Source: Pseudomonas peradeniyensis
Lineage (GTDB): Bacteria; Pseudomonadota; Gammaproteobacteria; Pseudomonadales; Pseudomonadaceae
DNA: 64,000 bases
Assembly (NCBI RefSeq): GCF_014268935.2
Contig: NZ_JABWRJ020000002.1
Coordinates: 62,001 to 126,000, forward strand
Direction of reading: 5' to 3'
How positions within the stretch are numbered: the stretch's first letter is position 1; each line of letters begins with the position of its first letter. The notes under the pieces are model-generated. The model searched no databases and had not been told where the DNA came from. It worked only from the letters and a program-made list of their open reading frames with translations. This document shows positions 26,194 through 35,584 of the stretch, piece by piece. The translations under genes were made by a program, and so were the position numbers.

Positions 26194-27462
26194 ATGTCAG
26201 ACCTGAAAACCGCCGCTCTCGAATACCACGCCCAGCCCCGTCCGGGGAAGCTGAGCGTCGAGCTCTCCAAGCCCACCGCCACCGCCCGTGACCTCGCCCT
26301 GGCCTACAGCCCAGGCGTCGCCGAGCCCGTGCGCGAGATCGGCCGTGATCCGGAGCTGGCCTACAAGTACACCGGCAAGGGCAACCTGGTTGCGGTGATC
26401 TCCGATGGCACCGCCATCCTCGGTCTGGGCGACCTCGGCCCGCTGGCTTCCAAGCCGGTGATGGAAGGCAAGGGTGTTCTGTTCAAGCGTTTCGCCGGTA
26501 TCGACGTGTTCGATATCGAAGTCGAGTCGGAGAGCCCGCAGGCCTTCATCGACACCGTTCGCCGCATCTCCATCACCTTCGGCGGCATCAACCTGGAAGA
26601 CATCAAGGCACCTGAGTGCTTCGAGATCGAGCGCACCCTGATCGAGCAGTGCGACATTCCCGTCTTCCACGATGACCAGCACGGTACCGCTATCGTTACC
26701 GCCGCCGGCATGATCAACGCCCTGGAAATCGCCGGCAAGAAGCTCGAGGAGGCGAAGATCGTCTGCCTGGGCGCCGGTGCCGCCGCCATCTCCTGCATGA
26801 AGCTGCTGGTGAGCATGGGCGCCAAGGTCGAGAACATCTTCATGATCGACCGCAGCGGCGTGATCCACGCCGGCCGTGACGACCTGAACCAGTACAAGGC
26901 CCAATTCGCCCACGCTACTGACAAGCGCACCCTGGCTGACGCCCTGAACGGCGCCGATGTGTTCGTCGGCCTGTCCGGTCCGAACCTGCTGAGCGCCGAA
27001 GGCCTGAAGTCGATGGCCGCCAACCCGATCGTGTTCGCCTGCTCGAACCCGGATCCGGAAATCGCCCCGGAGCTGGCTCACGCCACCCGCAGCGACGTGA
27101 TCATGGCCACCGGTCGTTCCGACTACCCGAACCAGGTCAACAACGTACTGGGCTTCCCGTTCATCTTCCGCGGTGCCCTGGACGTTCGCGCCAAGCGCAT
27201 CAACGAAGAGATGAAGATCGCCGCCGCCATCGCCCTGAAGGACCTGGCCAAGCAGCCGGTGCCGAAGGAAGTCTGCGACGCCTATGGCGTGCAGGCCCTG
27301 GAATTCGGCCGCGAGTACATCATTCCGAAGCCGCTGGATGCCCGTCTGATCACCGTGGTTTCCGATGCCGTGGCCAAGGCCGCCATCGAATCCGGCGTGG
27401 CCACCCTGCCGTATCCGAAGCACTACCCGCTGAAAAGCGTGGATGACGTGTTCAACGGCTGA
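26194..27462 (+). CDS. NAD(P)-dependent malic enzyme, short form
   Basis: 422 residues from MSDLKTAALEYHAQP. Malic-domain tyrosine and lysine regions (AYSPGVAEPVREI, GKGVLFKRFAGIDVFDIE), metal site (PVFHDDQHGTAIV) and Rossmann motif (VCLGAGAAAISCMKLL). It converts malate to pyruvate plus CO2. It lacks the C-terminal phosphotransacetylase-like half of the 750-residue MaeB type. An ATG 9 bases earlier is also possible. The 179-base spacer upstream holds TTGACA at 26102 with a poor -10; I do not call a promoter. Confidence 0.93.
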   Translation: MSDLKTAALEYHAQPRPGKLSVELSKPTATARDLALAYSPGVAEPVREIGRDPELAYKYTGKGNLVAVISDGTAILGLGDLGPLASKPVMEGKGVLFKRFAGIDVFDIEVESESPQAFIDTVRRISITFGGINLEDIKAPECFEIERTLIEQCDIPVFHDDQHGTAIVTAAGMINALEIAGKKLEEAKIVCLGAGAAAISCMKLLVSMGAKVENIFMIDRSGVIHAGRDDLNQYKAQFAHATDKRTLADALNGADVFVGLSGPNLLSAEGLKSMAANPIVFACSNPDPEIAPELAHATRSDVIMATGRSDYPNQVNNVLGFPFIFRGALDVRAKRINEEMKIAAAIALKDLAKQPVPKEVCDAYGVQALEFGREYIIPKPLDARLITVVSDAVAKAAIESGVATLPYPKHYPLKSVDDVFNG

Positions 27463-27480
27463 TCCGGTCGTAGCGTCATG

Positions 27481-27514
27481 AAAAAGCCCCGGCTCGTGAG
27501 AGTCGGGGCTTTTT
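27481..27514. terminator. Two-way terminator between malic enzyme and ponA
   Basis: AAAAAGCCCCG and CGGGGCTTTTT around a 12-base loop, 18 bases after the malic enzyme stop. It can serve the convergent ponA as well, although about 95 bases from its stop. Confidence 0.85.
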
Positions 27515-27610
27515 GTTTGCCGAGAGAGTGCCAGCGGCTGTGAGATCGAGCGCTGCGCGGGCGGCGCTCGATTTACGCGCCCACGCAAAACCTTAACCAG
27601 GCACTCTGCT

Positions 27611-30064
27611 TCAGAACAGGTCCATCGGCGCTGCTTCATCTGCTGGCAGAGGGCTGCCAGGTGCGGCGCCATTGCCCAGTTCGTCCACCGAAGGCGGCGA
27701 GTCCTCGGCCTTGAACAGCTCGAAGTAGGCATTCGGCGTGCTCGGCGTGGCGGCGCGGCCGCTGACCGGGTCGACGCGCAGGCTGAGAATGCCTTCAGGT
27801 TCGGCCGGCGCGTGCTCAGGCTTGTCCTTCAGCGCCGCACCCATGAAGCTCATCCAGATCGGCAGCGCCACGGTGCCGCCGTACTCGCGTCGGCCCAGGG
27901 TTTCCGGCTGGTCGAAGCCGACCCAGACGGTGGTGACGTAGTCGGCGTTGTAGCCGGAGAACCAGGCGTCCTTGGACTCGTTGGTGGTACCGGTCTTGCC
28001 CGCCAGGTCCGCGCGGCCGAGGGCCAGGGCGCGGCGGCCGGTGCCGCGCTTGATCACATCCTGCAGCATGCTGGTGAGAATGTACGAGGTGCGGCCGTCG
28101 ATGATCTGCTCGGCCACGGCGGGTACCTGCGGTGCCGGGGCGACCTGGCCGAGGGCCGACGGTGCTTCGCCCGGCATCGGCGCGACGCTGATCGCCTGCT
28201 CGGGGGCTGCGAGGCCGGCCTGGTCCTGGCTGCCCTGGGGCACCCGTGCCGGGTTGGCGGTGAACAGGGTTTCGCCGTTGCGGCTTTCGACGCGCTCGAT
28301 CAGGTAGGGGCTGATCTTGTAGCCGCCGTTGGCGAAGGTGCTCCAGCCGGTGGCGATCTCCATCGGTGTCAGGGTCGCGGTGCCCAGTGCCAGCGACAGG
28401 TTGCGCGGCAGGTCCTGCTTGTTGAAGCCGAACTTGGCGATGTAGTCGATGGTGCGGTCCACGCCCATGGCCTGCAGCAGGCGGATCGAAACCAGGTTAC
28501 GCGACTTGTACAGCGCCTCGCGCATGCGGATCGGGCCGAGGAAGGTGTTGGTGTCGTTCTTCGGGCGCCAGACCTTGTCCAGGTACTCGTCGACGAACAC
28601 GATCGGCGCGTCGTTGACCAGGCTGGCGGCGGTGTAGCCGTTGTCCAGCGCGGCGCTGTAGACGAAGGGCTTGAAGCTCGAACCCGGCTGGCGCTTGGCC
28701 TGCATGGCGCGGTTGTAGTTGCTCTGCTCGAAGGAGAAGCCGCCGACCAGGGCGCGGATGGCGCCGTTGTAAGGGTCGAGGGTGACCAGGGCGCTCTGGG
28801 CGCCGGGCACCTGGCTGAACTTGAGCTTGCCGTCCTCCAGGCGCTGCAGGCGCACCAGGTCGCCGACCTGGGCTACATCGGCCGGCGATTGCGGCGAACG
28901 CCCCTGCGAATTGCTGCTGAGGTACGGGCGCGCCCACTTCATGGTGTCCCAGGCCACATTCTCTTCCAGGCCGCCACGGGTCATCACCTTGAGGCCGGTC
29001 TTCTCGACCTGGGTGACGATGGCCGGCTCCAGGCCACCGAGGGTGCGTTGCTTGCCCAGTTCCTGCAGCCAGGCCGCACGGGTCTTGCCCGGGAAGCGTG
29101 CCTCGGGGCCGCGGTAGCCGTGGCGCTCGTCGTACTCGCTGAGGCCGTTGAGCACCGCGCTGTTGGCCATCTGCTGCATGTCGCTCGGTACCGTGGTGGT
29201 GACGCGGAAGCCTTCGGTGTAGGCGTCGCTGCCGTAACGGCCGACCATCTCGGCGCGGGCCATCTCGGCGACGTAGGGGGCGTTCACTTCCGGGGTCGGC
29301 ACGTGGTAGCTGGCGTTCAGCGGTTCGGCCAGGGCCGCCTGGTAGCTGGCTTCGTCGATCTTGCCGAGCTTGTACATGCGCCCGAGGATCCAGTCGCGGC
29401 GCTCCTTGGCGCGTACCGGGTTGGCCAGCGGGTTGAAGCGCGATGGTGCCTTGGGCAGGCCGGCGATCATCGCCATCTGCGCCAGGCTCACGTCGCGGAT
29501 CGACTTGCCGTAGTACACCTGCGCCGCGGCATCGATGCCATAGGCGCGGTTGCCCAGGTAGATCTTGTTGACGTAGAGCTCGAGGATCTCGTCCTTGGTC
29601 AGCTCGCGCTCGATCTGCAGGGCCAGCAGGATCTCGTTGGTCTTGCGCGAGAAGCTGCGCTCGCTGGTGAGGAAGAAGTTCTTCGCCACCTGCATGGTGA
29701 TGGTGCTGCCGCCGGTCTGGATGTGCCCGGACTTGAGCAGCTGCGATGCCGCGCGCATCAGGCTGCTCGGATCGACCCCGTAATGGTTGAGGAAATTGTC
29801 GTCTTCGGCGGACAGAAGCGCCTGGATGAACTGTGGGGGAATTTCCTGGAACTTGATCGGCGAGCGCCGCATTTCGCCGAACTCGGCAATCAGCTTGCCG
29901 TCGCTGCTGTACACCCTCAGGGGGATTTGCAACTGGACGCTTCTGAGCGAGTCGACCGAGGGCAGGCTGGGGCTAAGATACAGAAACGCACCGCTCACAC
30001 CGAGCACGAGCGCGCAGATGACGGCGACGAGAGACCACCAGAAGAACTTCAGCAGACGTATCAA
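27611..30064 (-). CDS. ponA: Penicillin-binding protein 1A
   Basis: About 817 residues. Membrane anchor at residues 4-27 (LLKFFWWSLVAVICALVLGV), GT51 transglycosylase (SAEDDNFLNHYGVD; GGSTITMQVAKNFFL), OB-like insert, and transpeptidase (SSFKPF for the SxxK serine; SRN; KTGTTNESKD). It polymerises and crosslinks peptidoglycan. The start is a TTG giving (M)IRLLKFFWW, which lines up with the usual MRLLKF start. No ATG or GTG lies between it and a far upstream codon that would add an unlikely basic extension. Confidence 0.93.
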   Translation of the reverse strand: MIRLLKFFWWSLVAVICALVLGVSGAFLYLSPSLPSVDSLRSVQLQIPLRVYSSDGKLIAEFGEMRRSPIKFQEIPPQFIQALLSAEDDNFLNHYGVDPSSLMRAASQLLKSGHIQTGGSTITMQVAKNFFLTSERSFSRKTNEILLALQIERELTKDEILELYVNKIYLGNRAYGIDAAAQVYYGKSIRDVSLAQMAMIAGLPKAPSRFNPLANPVRAKERRDWILGRMYKLGKIDEASYQAALAEPLNASYHVPTPEVNAPYVAEMARAEMVGRYGSDAYTEGFRVTTTVPSDMQQMANSAVLNGLSEYDERHGYRGPEARFPGKTRAAWLQELGKQRTLGGLEPAIVTQVEKTGLKVMTRGGLEENVAWDTMKWARPYLSSNSQGRSPQSPADVAQVGDLVRLQRLEDGKLKFSQVPGAQSALVTLDPYNGAIRALVGGFSFEQSNYNRAMQAKRQPGSSFKPFVYSAALDNGYTAASLVNDAPIVFVDEYLDKVWRPKNDTNTFLGPIRMREALYKSRNLVSIRLLQAMGVDRTIDYIAKFGFNKQDLPRNLSLALGTATLTPMEIATGWSTFANGGYKISPYLIERVESRNGETLFTANPARVPQGSQDQAGLAAPEQAISVAPMPGEAPSALGQVAPAPQVPAVAEQIIDGRTSYILTSMLQDVIKRGTGRRALALGRADLAGKTGTTNESKDAWFSGYNADYVTTVWVGFDQPETLGRREYGGTVALPIWMSFMGAALKDKPEHAPAEPEGILSLRVDPVSGRAATPSTPNAYFELFKAEDSPPSVDELGNGAAPGSPLPADEAAPMDLF

Positions 30065-30230
30065 GGCTTTTGGGTGTCCAGGTTGAGGAGTGGATTGCGC
30101 GCGGGGCCGGCGGACAGAAAAACGCTGGCCATTATAAGCATTTTTCGTCCCACCGGGTGACCGCCCGGGGCGCGGGACGACCGCTCGCGCCGCAACGGCG
30201 CGGGCTGCCGATGACCAGGAAGGAACAGCC

Positions 30231-31127
30231 ATGCTTGGACGCTTTGGTAGGGACGCCGGTTCACTGCTGGGGGTGGAAATTGCCTCCGATTCCATACGAA
30301 TGCTGCATCTGCACCGTCAGCGCGTCGGTTGGCGTGTACAGGGGTGGGCGCAGGAACGCTTCGAGCCTGCGCTGCCTGACAGTGCCGCATCCGACGAGGC
30401 AGAGGGGTTGGTGCTGGGATTGCGGCGGGCCCATGTTCAATGTCGGACGAGGCAGTTTCGGGTCGCCCTGGCATTGCCCGCCTCTCAGGTCATCTGCAAG
30501 GTTTGCCGGTTACCTGTTGGGCTGGCCGACCTTGATGTCGAGGCCGCCGTGCTGGCACAGGCCGAGCAACTTTTCCCCTTCCCGCTGGAGGATCTGGCCC
30601 TGGACTTCTGGGTGCAGGGTGCATGCGCCAACGATCCCGGACAGTTCGAGGTACTGGTGGTGGCCTGTCGGCAAAGCCAGCTCGATCCGCTGGAGCGGGT
30701 GTTCACCAGGGCCGGATTGCAGCTTGAGGCCGTCGAAGTGGACAGCTTCGCGCTACGGAGAGCGCTGCTGCCTGAGGTGCCGGCTCGTGGAGCGGTACTG
30801 CTGCAGTTGGAGCCGGGCGAAGTGGTCATGCACCGCTGGCACGGCAGCCCCGCGCCGCAACGACAGCGGCTTGCCCTGGGTTCGCCAGCGCAATGGGATG
30901 AGGCTGTCGATGATCTCTGGCGGTTGGGTAAGCAGGCACGCGTAGAAGAAGTTGTCCTGTTCGGCTGCGCTGCTGATGCAGAGCGGGCGGCGTATTTGCG
31001 AGAGCGATTGGGCGTGAAATGCCAGGTGGGTTGCCCGCGCCCTCTGGCCGGCCTCCCGGGGAGGGATGGCCCGCGCGCAGCTTCGATGGTGCTGGCCTGC
31101 GGGCTGGCAATGGGAGGTCGGGCATGA
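30231..31127 (+). CDS. pilM: Type IV pilus assembly protein PilM
   Basis: 298 residues, actin-like ATPase fold (GRDAGSLLGVEIASDSIRML start; LPASQVICKVCRLP). Shorter than the roughly 354 residues of P. aeruginosa PilM. In working systems PilM binds the N-terminal tail of PilN in the cytoplasm. 166 bases separate it from ponA. First gene of a tightly packed pil operon. Confidence 0.88.
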   Translation: MLGRFGRDAGSLLGVEIASDSIRMLHLHRQRVGWRVQGWAQERFEPALPDSAASDEAEGLVLGLRRAHVQCRTRQFRVALALPASQVICKVCRLPVGLADLDVEAAVLAQAEQLFPFPLEDLALDFWVQGACANDPGQFEVLVVACRQSQLDPLERVFTRAGLQLEAVEVDSFALRRALLPEVPARGAVLLQLEPGEVVMHRWHGSPAPQRQRLALGSPAQWDEAVDDLWRLGKQARVEEVVLFGCAADAERAAYLRERLGVKCQVGCPRPLAGLPGRDGPRAASMVLACGLAMGGRA

Positions 31128-31663
31128 TGGCGAGACTGAACCTGATGCCTTGGCGCGAGCAATGCAGGGCCAGGGCTGTACGGCGGTTCCAGGCTTTGCT
31201 GATCGTCACCCTGGCGGTGGCCCTGTGCGGGGTCACATGGCTCGATCAGATGGCGCGCTCGCGTCTGGCCAGGCAAGCACTGATCGTTGCTTCGCATCAG
31301 GCGGAGCTCGAGCGGCTCGATACCACATTGAGGCAGGTCGATCAGCTGCGCGGCAGGCGGGAGGCGCTGCAGGCCGAGCATGCCGCAGTGTCCGCTCTGG
31401 GGGCCGGGCGGTCGCAGATGCCTGGCCTGTTCCTCGCCCTTGAACAGGCCCTGCCAGAAGGGGCTCGCTTGACGGAGGTGGATGTCGAGGCAGGGCGTTT
31501 GCGCCTGGGCGGTCTGGCAGCCTCTGCGTCGGTGGTCGCCCGGTTCATGCGCGATCTGGAACAAGTGGGCATGGTGCGGGACCTCGAACTCGTTCACCTC
31601 AGGCGCCATCTCCAGGGGGACGAGTTCCTGCTGGCGGCGCGATTGCTGGCGGGTGAGTCGTGA
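31124..31663 (+). CDS. pilN: Type IV pilus assembly protein PilN
   Basis: 179 residues. The N-terminal INLLPWR-type motif, here LNLMPWREQ, is the PilM-binding site. One membrane helix follows (FQALLIVTLAVALCGVTW), then a coiled coil and a ferredoxin-like periplasmic domain. It overlaps pilM by 4 bases. Confidence 0.88.
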   Translation: MMARLNLMPWREQCRARAVRRFQALLIVTLAVALCGVTWLDQMARSRLARQALIVASHQAELERLDTTLRQVDQLRGRREALQAEHAAVSALGAGRSQMPGLFLALEQALPEGARLTEVDVEAGRLRLGGLAASASVVARFMRDLEQVGMVRDLELVHLRRHLQGDEFLLAARLLAGES

Positions 31664-32673
31664 ACCGCCTGTGGCCCCTTGACTGGCAGGCGCTAGCTGG
31701 CCGGTCGGGAGTGCTGAGGGCCATGGTGTGCCTGTTGCTCGCGCTCATGGTGGCTGGCGTGGGCTACCTGGTTCGTCTGCGTGATCCGGTTCTGGGGCAT
31801 GTCGAGTCTGTCCGACTGCAGCTCCAGCTACAGGGCGAACAGGAAGAGCGCAGGGCGCGCCTCGTCGAACTGGGTGTCGAGCAGCAGGCGCTCGAGCATG
31901 CACGGGCGCTTTTGCAGGCGGCACGATGGCGGCTGGCTGCGGGAGAGGGCATGAGCGAGCTGCTCGACCAGCTGGCGTTATCGGGGCATGAGCATGGCCT
32001 GGTATTCAAGCGAGTCGAAGTGCAGGAGGCGCAGCAGGCTTCAGTGTATCGAGTGCAACCGCTGGAAATCGCGGTGTCTGGACAGTATCCGGCGCTGCGC
32101 CTGTGGCTGGAGCAATGGCTGCAGCAATTGCGTCTGTTGAGCGTGGAACGGCTCAGGTTGGCCCTGAAGGATGAGGGTGTCGGGCGAGTTGATGCTCTGT
32201 TACGACTGCATGCCTACCACCCTGGGGAAGAGCTGCCGGTTCCGGCGTCATTGGCGGATGAGCGGGCCCAGGCAGGCTTGTCGAGGACGGTATTCGATCC
32301 GTTCCGGGCCTGGTCGCTTCCGCAAGAGGGCAGTGGGCCGGCGCATGTTCCTTTGGCACGGCTGGAGATGGTCGGCAGCCTCTCCCGGGCAGGGCGGCGA
32401 CAGGCATTGCTGCGCTCCGCAGGTCGCCTGTATCGGATCGCGGCAGGCGAGCGGCTGGGGCTCGAAGGGGGTGTCGTGGTGGCCATCGATGTCGATCGGG
32501 TGGAGGTCCACGAGCGGATCTACATCGATGGTCGCTGGCAGGCGCGACCCAGGTATCTGGTTCTAGGAACGCGTGAGCAAGGAGAGGTCAGGGATGAGAC
32601 CGAGGCGATGGTGGAGCGGCGCGCTATTGATGCTGGGGCTGCCGATGGCGCAGGCCGAGACGTTTCAGGGTGA
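31660..32673 (+). CDS. PilO-PilP fusion protein
   Basis: 337 residues. The first about 180 match PilO: one membrane helix (VLRAMVCLLLALMVAGVGYL), coiled coil, then the periplasmic domain. From about residue 205 the sequence looks like PilP: a DPFRAW motif, then LEMVGSLSRAGRRQALLRS and a beta-rich end (YRIAAGERLGLEGGVVVAID). In most species these are two genes; here a single frame covers both, and no separate pilP start with lipobox exists. The last 80 bases overlap pilQ, so the C-terminal tail of about 25 residues may be a read-through extension. Confidence 0.75.
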   Translation: MNRLWPLDWQALAGRSGVLRAMVCLLLALMVAGVGYLVRLRDPVLGHVESVRLQLQLQGEQEERRARLVELGVEQQALEHARALLQAARWRLAAGEGMSELLDQLALSGHEHGLVFKRVEVQEAQQASVYRVQPLEIAVSGQYPALRLWLEQWLQQLRLLSVERLRLALKDEGVGRVDALLRLHAYHPGEELPVPASLADERAQAGLSRTVFDPFRAWSLPQEGSGPAHVPLARLEMVGSLSRAGRRQALLRSAGRLYRIAAGERLGLEGGVVVAIDVDRVEVHERIYIDGRWQARPRYLVLGTREQGEVRDETEAMVERRAIDAGAADGAGRDVSG

Positions 32674-33853
32674 GCCGATGTCGCTCAACTTCCAGGACGT
32701 CGAATTGCGTTCGGTGCTTCAGGTCATGGCCGACCACGCGGGCATCAACCTGGTGGCGGGCGACTCGGTGCAGGGGCGGATAACCCTGCGTCTGGAGGAT
32801 GTGCCCTGGGATCAGGCGCTTGACCTGGTGCTGCGCAGCAAGGGGCTGGGCAGGCGCCAGGAGGGGAATGTGCTGTTGGTCGCTCCCGTGGCCGAGCTCG
32901 CCGGGCAAACCCAGGACATGCGTCAGGAGGTATTGCTAGAGCCACTGCAGCGTGAATTGATCCCTGTCTTCCATGCCAAGGCCGGCGAGCTGGCGGAGCT
33001 GCTGCTGTCGAGCCTGGCCGATGACGGTGCCCTGGCTGGGCGTGGCAGCCTCAGTGTGGACGCCCGCACCAATACCCTGGTAGCCACTCAGCCTGCCGCC
33101 CGGCTCGCCGAACTGCGCAGCCTGGTCACGCAACTGGATGTGCCGGTGCGCCAGGTCATGATCGAGGCCCGGATCGTCGAGGCCAATGTCGATTATGAAA
33201 AGGCCCTGGGCGTGCGCTGGGGTGGCCCTCTGTATGGCACGGATCGCCAGTTGGGCAGCGACCTGTTCGTCGATCTCGGCGTCGAACGCGCCGCTGCCGG
33301 GCTCGGGGTGGGGCTGCTGCGCAGCGATATCCTGCTCGACCTGGAGCTCAGCGCCATGGAAAAAAGCGGCAATGGCGAGATCATCTCCCAGCCAAAGGTG
33401 GTCACGGCCGACAAGGAAACCGCGCGCATACTCAAGGGCACCGAAGTGCCCTACCAGGAAACCACCCGCAGCGGCGCCACGTCGGTCTCTTTCCGCGAGG
33501 CGTCCCTGTCGCTGGAGGTGACCCCGCAGATCACGCCGGACGGCAAGGTGATCATGGCGGTGCGGGTGACCAAGGATGAGCCGGACTTCATCAATGCCCT
33601 CAACGATGTGCCGCCGATCCGCAAGAACGAGGTCAACGCCAAGGTGCGGGTGACCGATGGGCAGACCATTGTGATTGGTGGCGTGTACTCGACGTCGCAG
33701 AACAAAGTGGTCGACAAGGTGCCATTTTTTGGCGATCTGCCGTATGTTGGGCGGCTGTTTCGACGCGATGCATTACAAGAGAAAAAATCCGAGCTGCTGG
33801 TCTTCCTGACTCCGCGTATCATGAGTGACCAGGCGATTGCTGTGAGTCGTTGA
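32594..33853 (+). CDS. pilQ: Type IV pilus secretin PilQ, short form
   Basis: 419 residues with signal peptide ([16 protein letters not shown]). An STN/N0-like domain ([20 protein letters not shown]) is followed by an N1 domain and the secretin core ([51 protein letters not shown]). The peptidoglycan-binding AMIN repeats of the roughly 700-residue PilQ of P. aeruginosa are missing. Start set at MRPRRW with GGAGAGG upstream. It would form an outer-membrane ring. Confidence 0.87.
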   Translation: MRPRRWWSGALLMLGLPMAQAETFQGEPMSLNFQDVELRSVLQVMADHAGINLVAGDSVQGRITLRLEDVPWDQALDLVLRSKGLGRRQEGNVLLVAPVAELAGQTQDMRQEVLLEPLQRELIPVFHAKAGELAELLLSSLADDGALAGRGSLSVDARTNTLVATQPAARLAELRSLVTQLDVPVRQVMIEARIVEANVDYEKALGVRWGGPLYGTDRQLGSDLFVDLGVERAAAGLGVGLLRSDILLDLELSAMEKSGNGEIISQPKVVTADKETARILKGTEVPYQETTRSGATSVSFREASLSLEVTPQITPDGKVIMAVRVTKDEPDFINALNDVPPIRKNEVNAKVRVTDGQTIVIGGVYSTSQNKVVDKVPFFGDLPYVGRLFRRDALQEKKSELLVFLTPRIMSDQAIAVSR

Positions 33854-33857
33854 TTCT

Positions 33858-34376
33858 GTGCGAAATTTGATACTTGTGGGGCCCATGGGCGCTGGTAAAA
33901 GCACCATCGGGCGCCTGTTGGCCAAAGAGCTGCGCCTGCTGTTCAAGGATTCCGACAAGGAAATCGAACTGCGAACCGGCGCCAACATCCCGTGGATCTT
34001 CGACAAGGAAGGCGAACCGGGCTTCCGTGACCGCGAGCAGGCGATGATCGCCGAGCTCAGCGCGCTCGATGGCGTGGTCCTGGCCACCGGTGGCGGCGCG
34101 GTGATGCGCGATGCCAACCGTGCGGCGCTGCGTGCCGGCGGACGGGTGGTCTACCTGCACGCCTCGGTGGAGCAGCAGGTGGGGCGCACTTCCCGTGACC
34201 GCAACCGGCCGCTGTTGCGCACCGCCAACCCGGAAGCCACGTTGCGCGCCCTGCTGGAAACGCGCGACCCGCTCTATCGCGAAATCGCCGACCTGGTGGT
34301 GGAAACCGACGAACGGCCACCACGCATGGTGGTGCTCGACATTCTCGAGCGCCTGCAGAAGTTGCCGCCCCGCTGA
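33858..34376 (+). CDS. aroK: Shikimate kinase
   Basis: 172 residues from a [21 protein letters not shown] (Walker A). DSDKEIE and GEPGFRDRE bind shikimate; GGGAVM and NRPLL are standard. Phosphorylates shikimate in aromatic amino-acid synthesis. Four bases after pilQ and upstream of aroB, the usual aroK-aroB pair. Confidence 0.96.
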   Translation: MRNLILVGPMGAGKSTIGRLLAKELRLLFKDSDKEIELRTGANIPWIFDKEGEPGFRDREQAMIAELSALDGVVLATGGGAVMRDANRAALRAGGRVVYLHASVEQQVGRTSRDRNRPLLRTANPEATLRALLETRDPLYREIADLVVETDERPPRMVVLDILERLQKLPPR

Positions 34377-34471
34377 GCGGGGTCTATCCTCGGCGACCAA
34401 CGCCGAGACGGGGCTGAACGTCACCGCGCGGGGCCGCACCGCCGCCGCGTCCAAGCATATTGTGGGGATAC

Positions 34472-35569
34472 ATGCAGACACTAAAGGTCGACCTGGGCGA
34501 ACGTAGCTACCCGATCTACATTGGCGAAGGCCTGCTGGACCAGCCCGAGCTGCTGGCGCCGCACATTGCCGGGCGGCAGGTCGCCATTGTCTCCAACGAG
34601 ACCGTCGCGCCCCTGTACCTCGAACGCCTGAGCAAGACCCTGGGCGCCTACTCGGTGCTGCCCGTGGTGTTGCCCGACGGCGAGGCCCACAAGAACTGGG
34701 AAACCCTGCAACTGATCTTCGACGCCCTGCTCACCGCCCGCCATGACCGTCGCACCACCGTGGTCGCCCTGGGGGGCGGAGTGATCGGCGACATGGCCGG
34801 CTTTGCCGCGGCCTGCTACCAGCGCGGCGTCGACTTCATCCAGGTACCGACCACGCTGCTGTCCCAGGTGGACTCGTCGGTGGGCGGCAAGACCGGCATC
34901 AACCACCCGCTGGGCAAGAACATGGTCGGTGCCTTCTATCAGCCCAACGCGGTGCTGATCGACACCACCAGCCTGAAGACCCTGCCCGGACGCGAGCTGT
35001 CCGCGGGCCTGGCCGAAGTCATCAAGTACGGCCTGATCTGCGACAAGCCGTTCCTCGCCTGGCTCGAAGACAATATGCAGGCGTTGCGCGCCCTGGACTC
35101 CGCCGCCCTGACCGAGGCCATCCGCCGCTCCTGCGCGGCCAAGGCCGCCGTGGTCGGCGCCGATGAGCGCGAGTCGGGCGTGCGTGCCACGCTCAACCTT
35201 GGCCATACCTTCGGCCATGCCATCGAAACACACATGGGCTATGGCGTCTGGCTGCACGGCGAAGCCGTGGCGGCTGGCACGGTCATGGCCCTGGAAATGT
35301 CCATGCGCCTGGGCTGGATCGACCAGCCGGCGCGTGATCGCGGAATTCGCCTGCTGCAGGACGCAGGATTGCCGGTGGTGCCACCACAGGAAATGACCCC
35401 GGCGCATTTCATGGAGCACATGGCGGTCGACAAGAAAGTGCTCGACGGGCGCCTGCGCCTGGTGCTGCTGCGCCAGCTGGGCGAGGCCGTCGTCACCGAC
35501 GACTATTCGACAGAGATTCTACAGGCCACCCTGGCGGCGGATTACCGCGCGATCGTGGCCCAGCTTTGA
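34472..35569 (+). CDS. aroB: 3-dehydroquinate synthase
   Basis: 365 residues, [21 protein letters not shown]-binding [25 protein letters not shown], and the metal site with HTFGHAIE and GEAVAAG. Makes 3-dehydroquinate from DAHP. GGGGA lies 6 bases before the chosen ATG; an upstream codon adding four residues is less likely. Confidence 0.97.
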   Translation: MQTLKVDLGERSYPIYIGEGLLDQPELLAPHIAGRQVAIVSNETVAPLYLERLSKTLGAYSVLPVVLPDGEAHKNWETLQLIFDALLTARHDRRTTVVALGGGVIGDMAGFAAACYQRGVDFIQVPTTLLSQVDSSVGGKTGINHPLGKNMVGAFYQPNAVLIDTTSLKTLPGRELSAGLAEVIKYGLICDKPFLAWLEDNMQALRALDSAALTEAIRRSCAAKAAVVGADERESGVRATLNLGHTFGHAIETHMGYGVWLHGEAVAAGTVMALEMSMRLGWIDQPARDRGIRLLQDAGLPVVPPQEMTPAHFMEHMAVDKKVLDGRLRLVLLRQLGEAVVTDDYSTEILQATLAADYRAIVAQL

Positions 35570-35584
35570 GGTTGTGACAACGCA

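Noticed and set aside
27812..30160. 782-codon plus-strand frame across ponA
   Set aside because: Antisense to ponA, which has intact transglycosylase and transpeptidase motifs.
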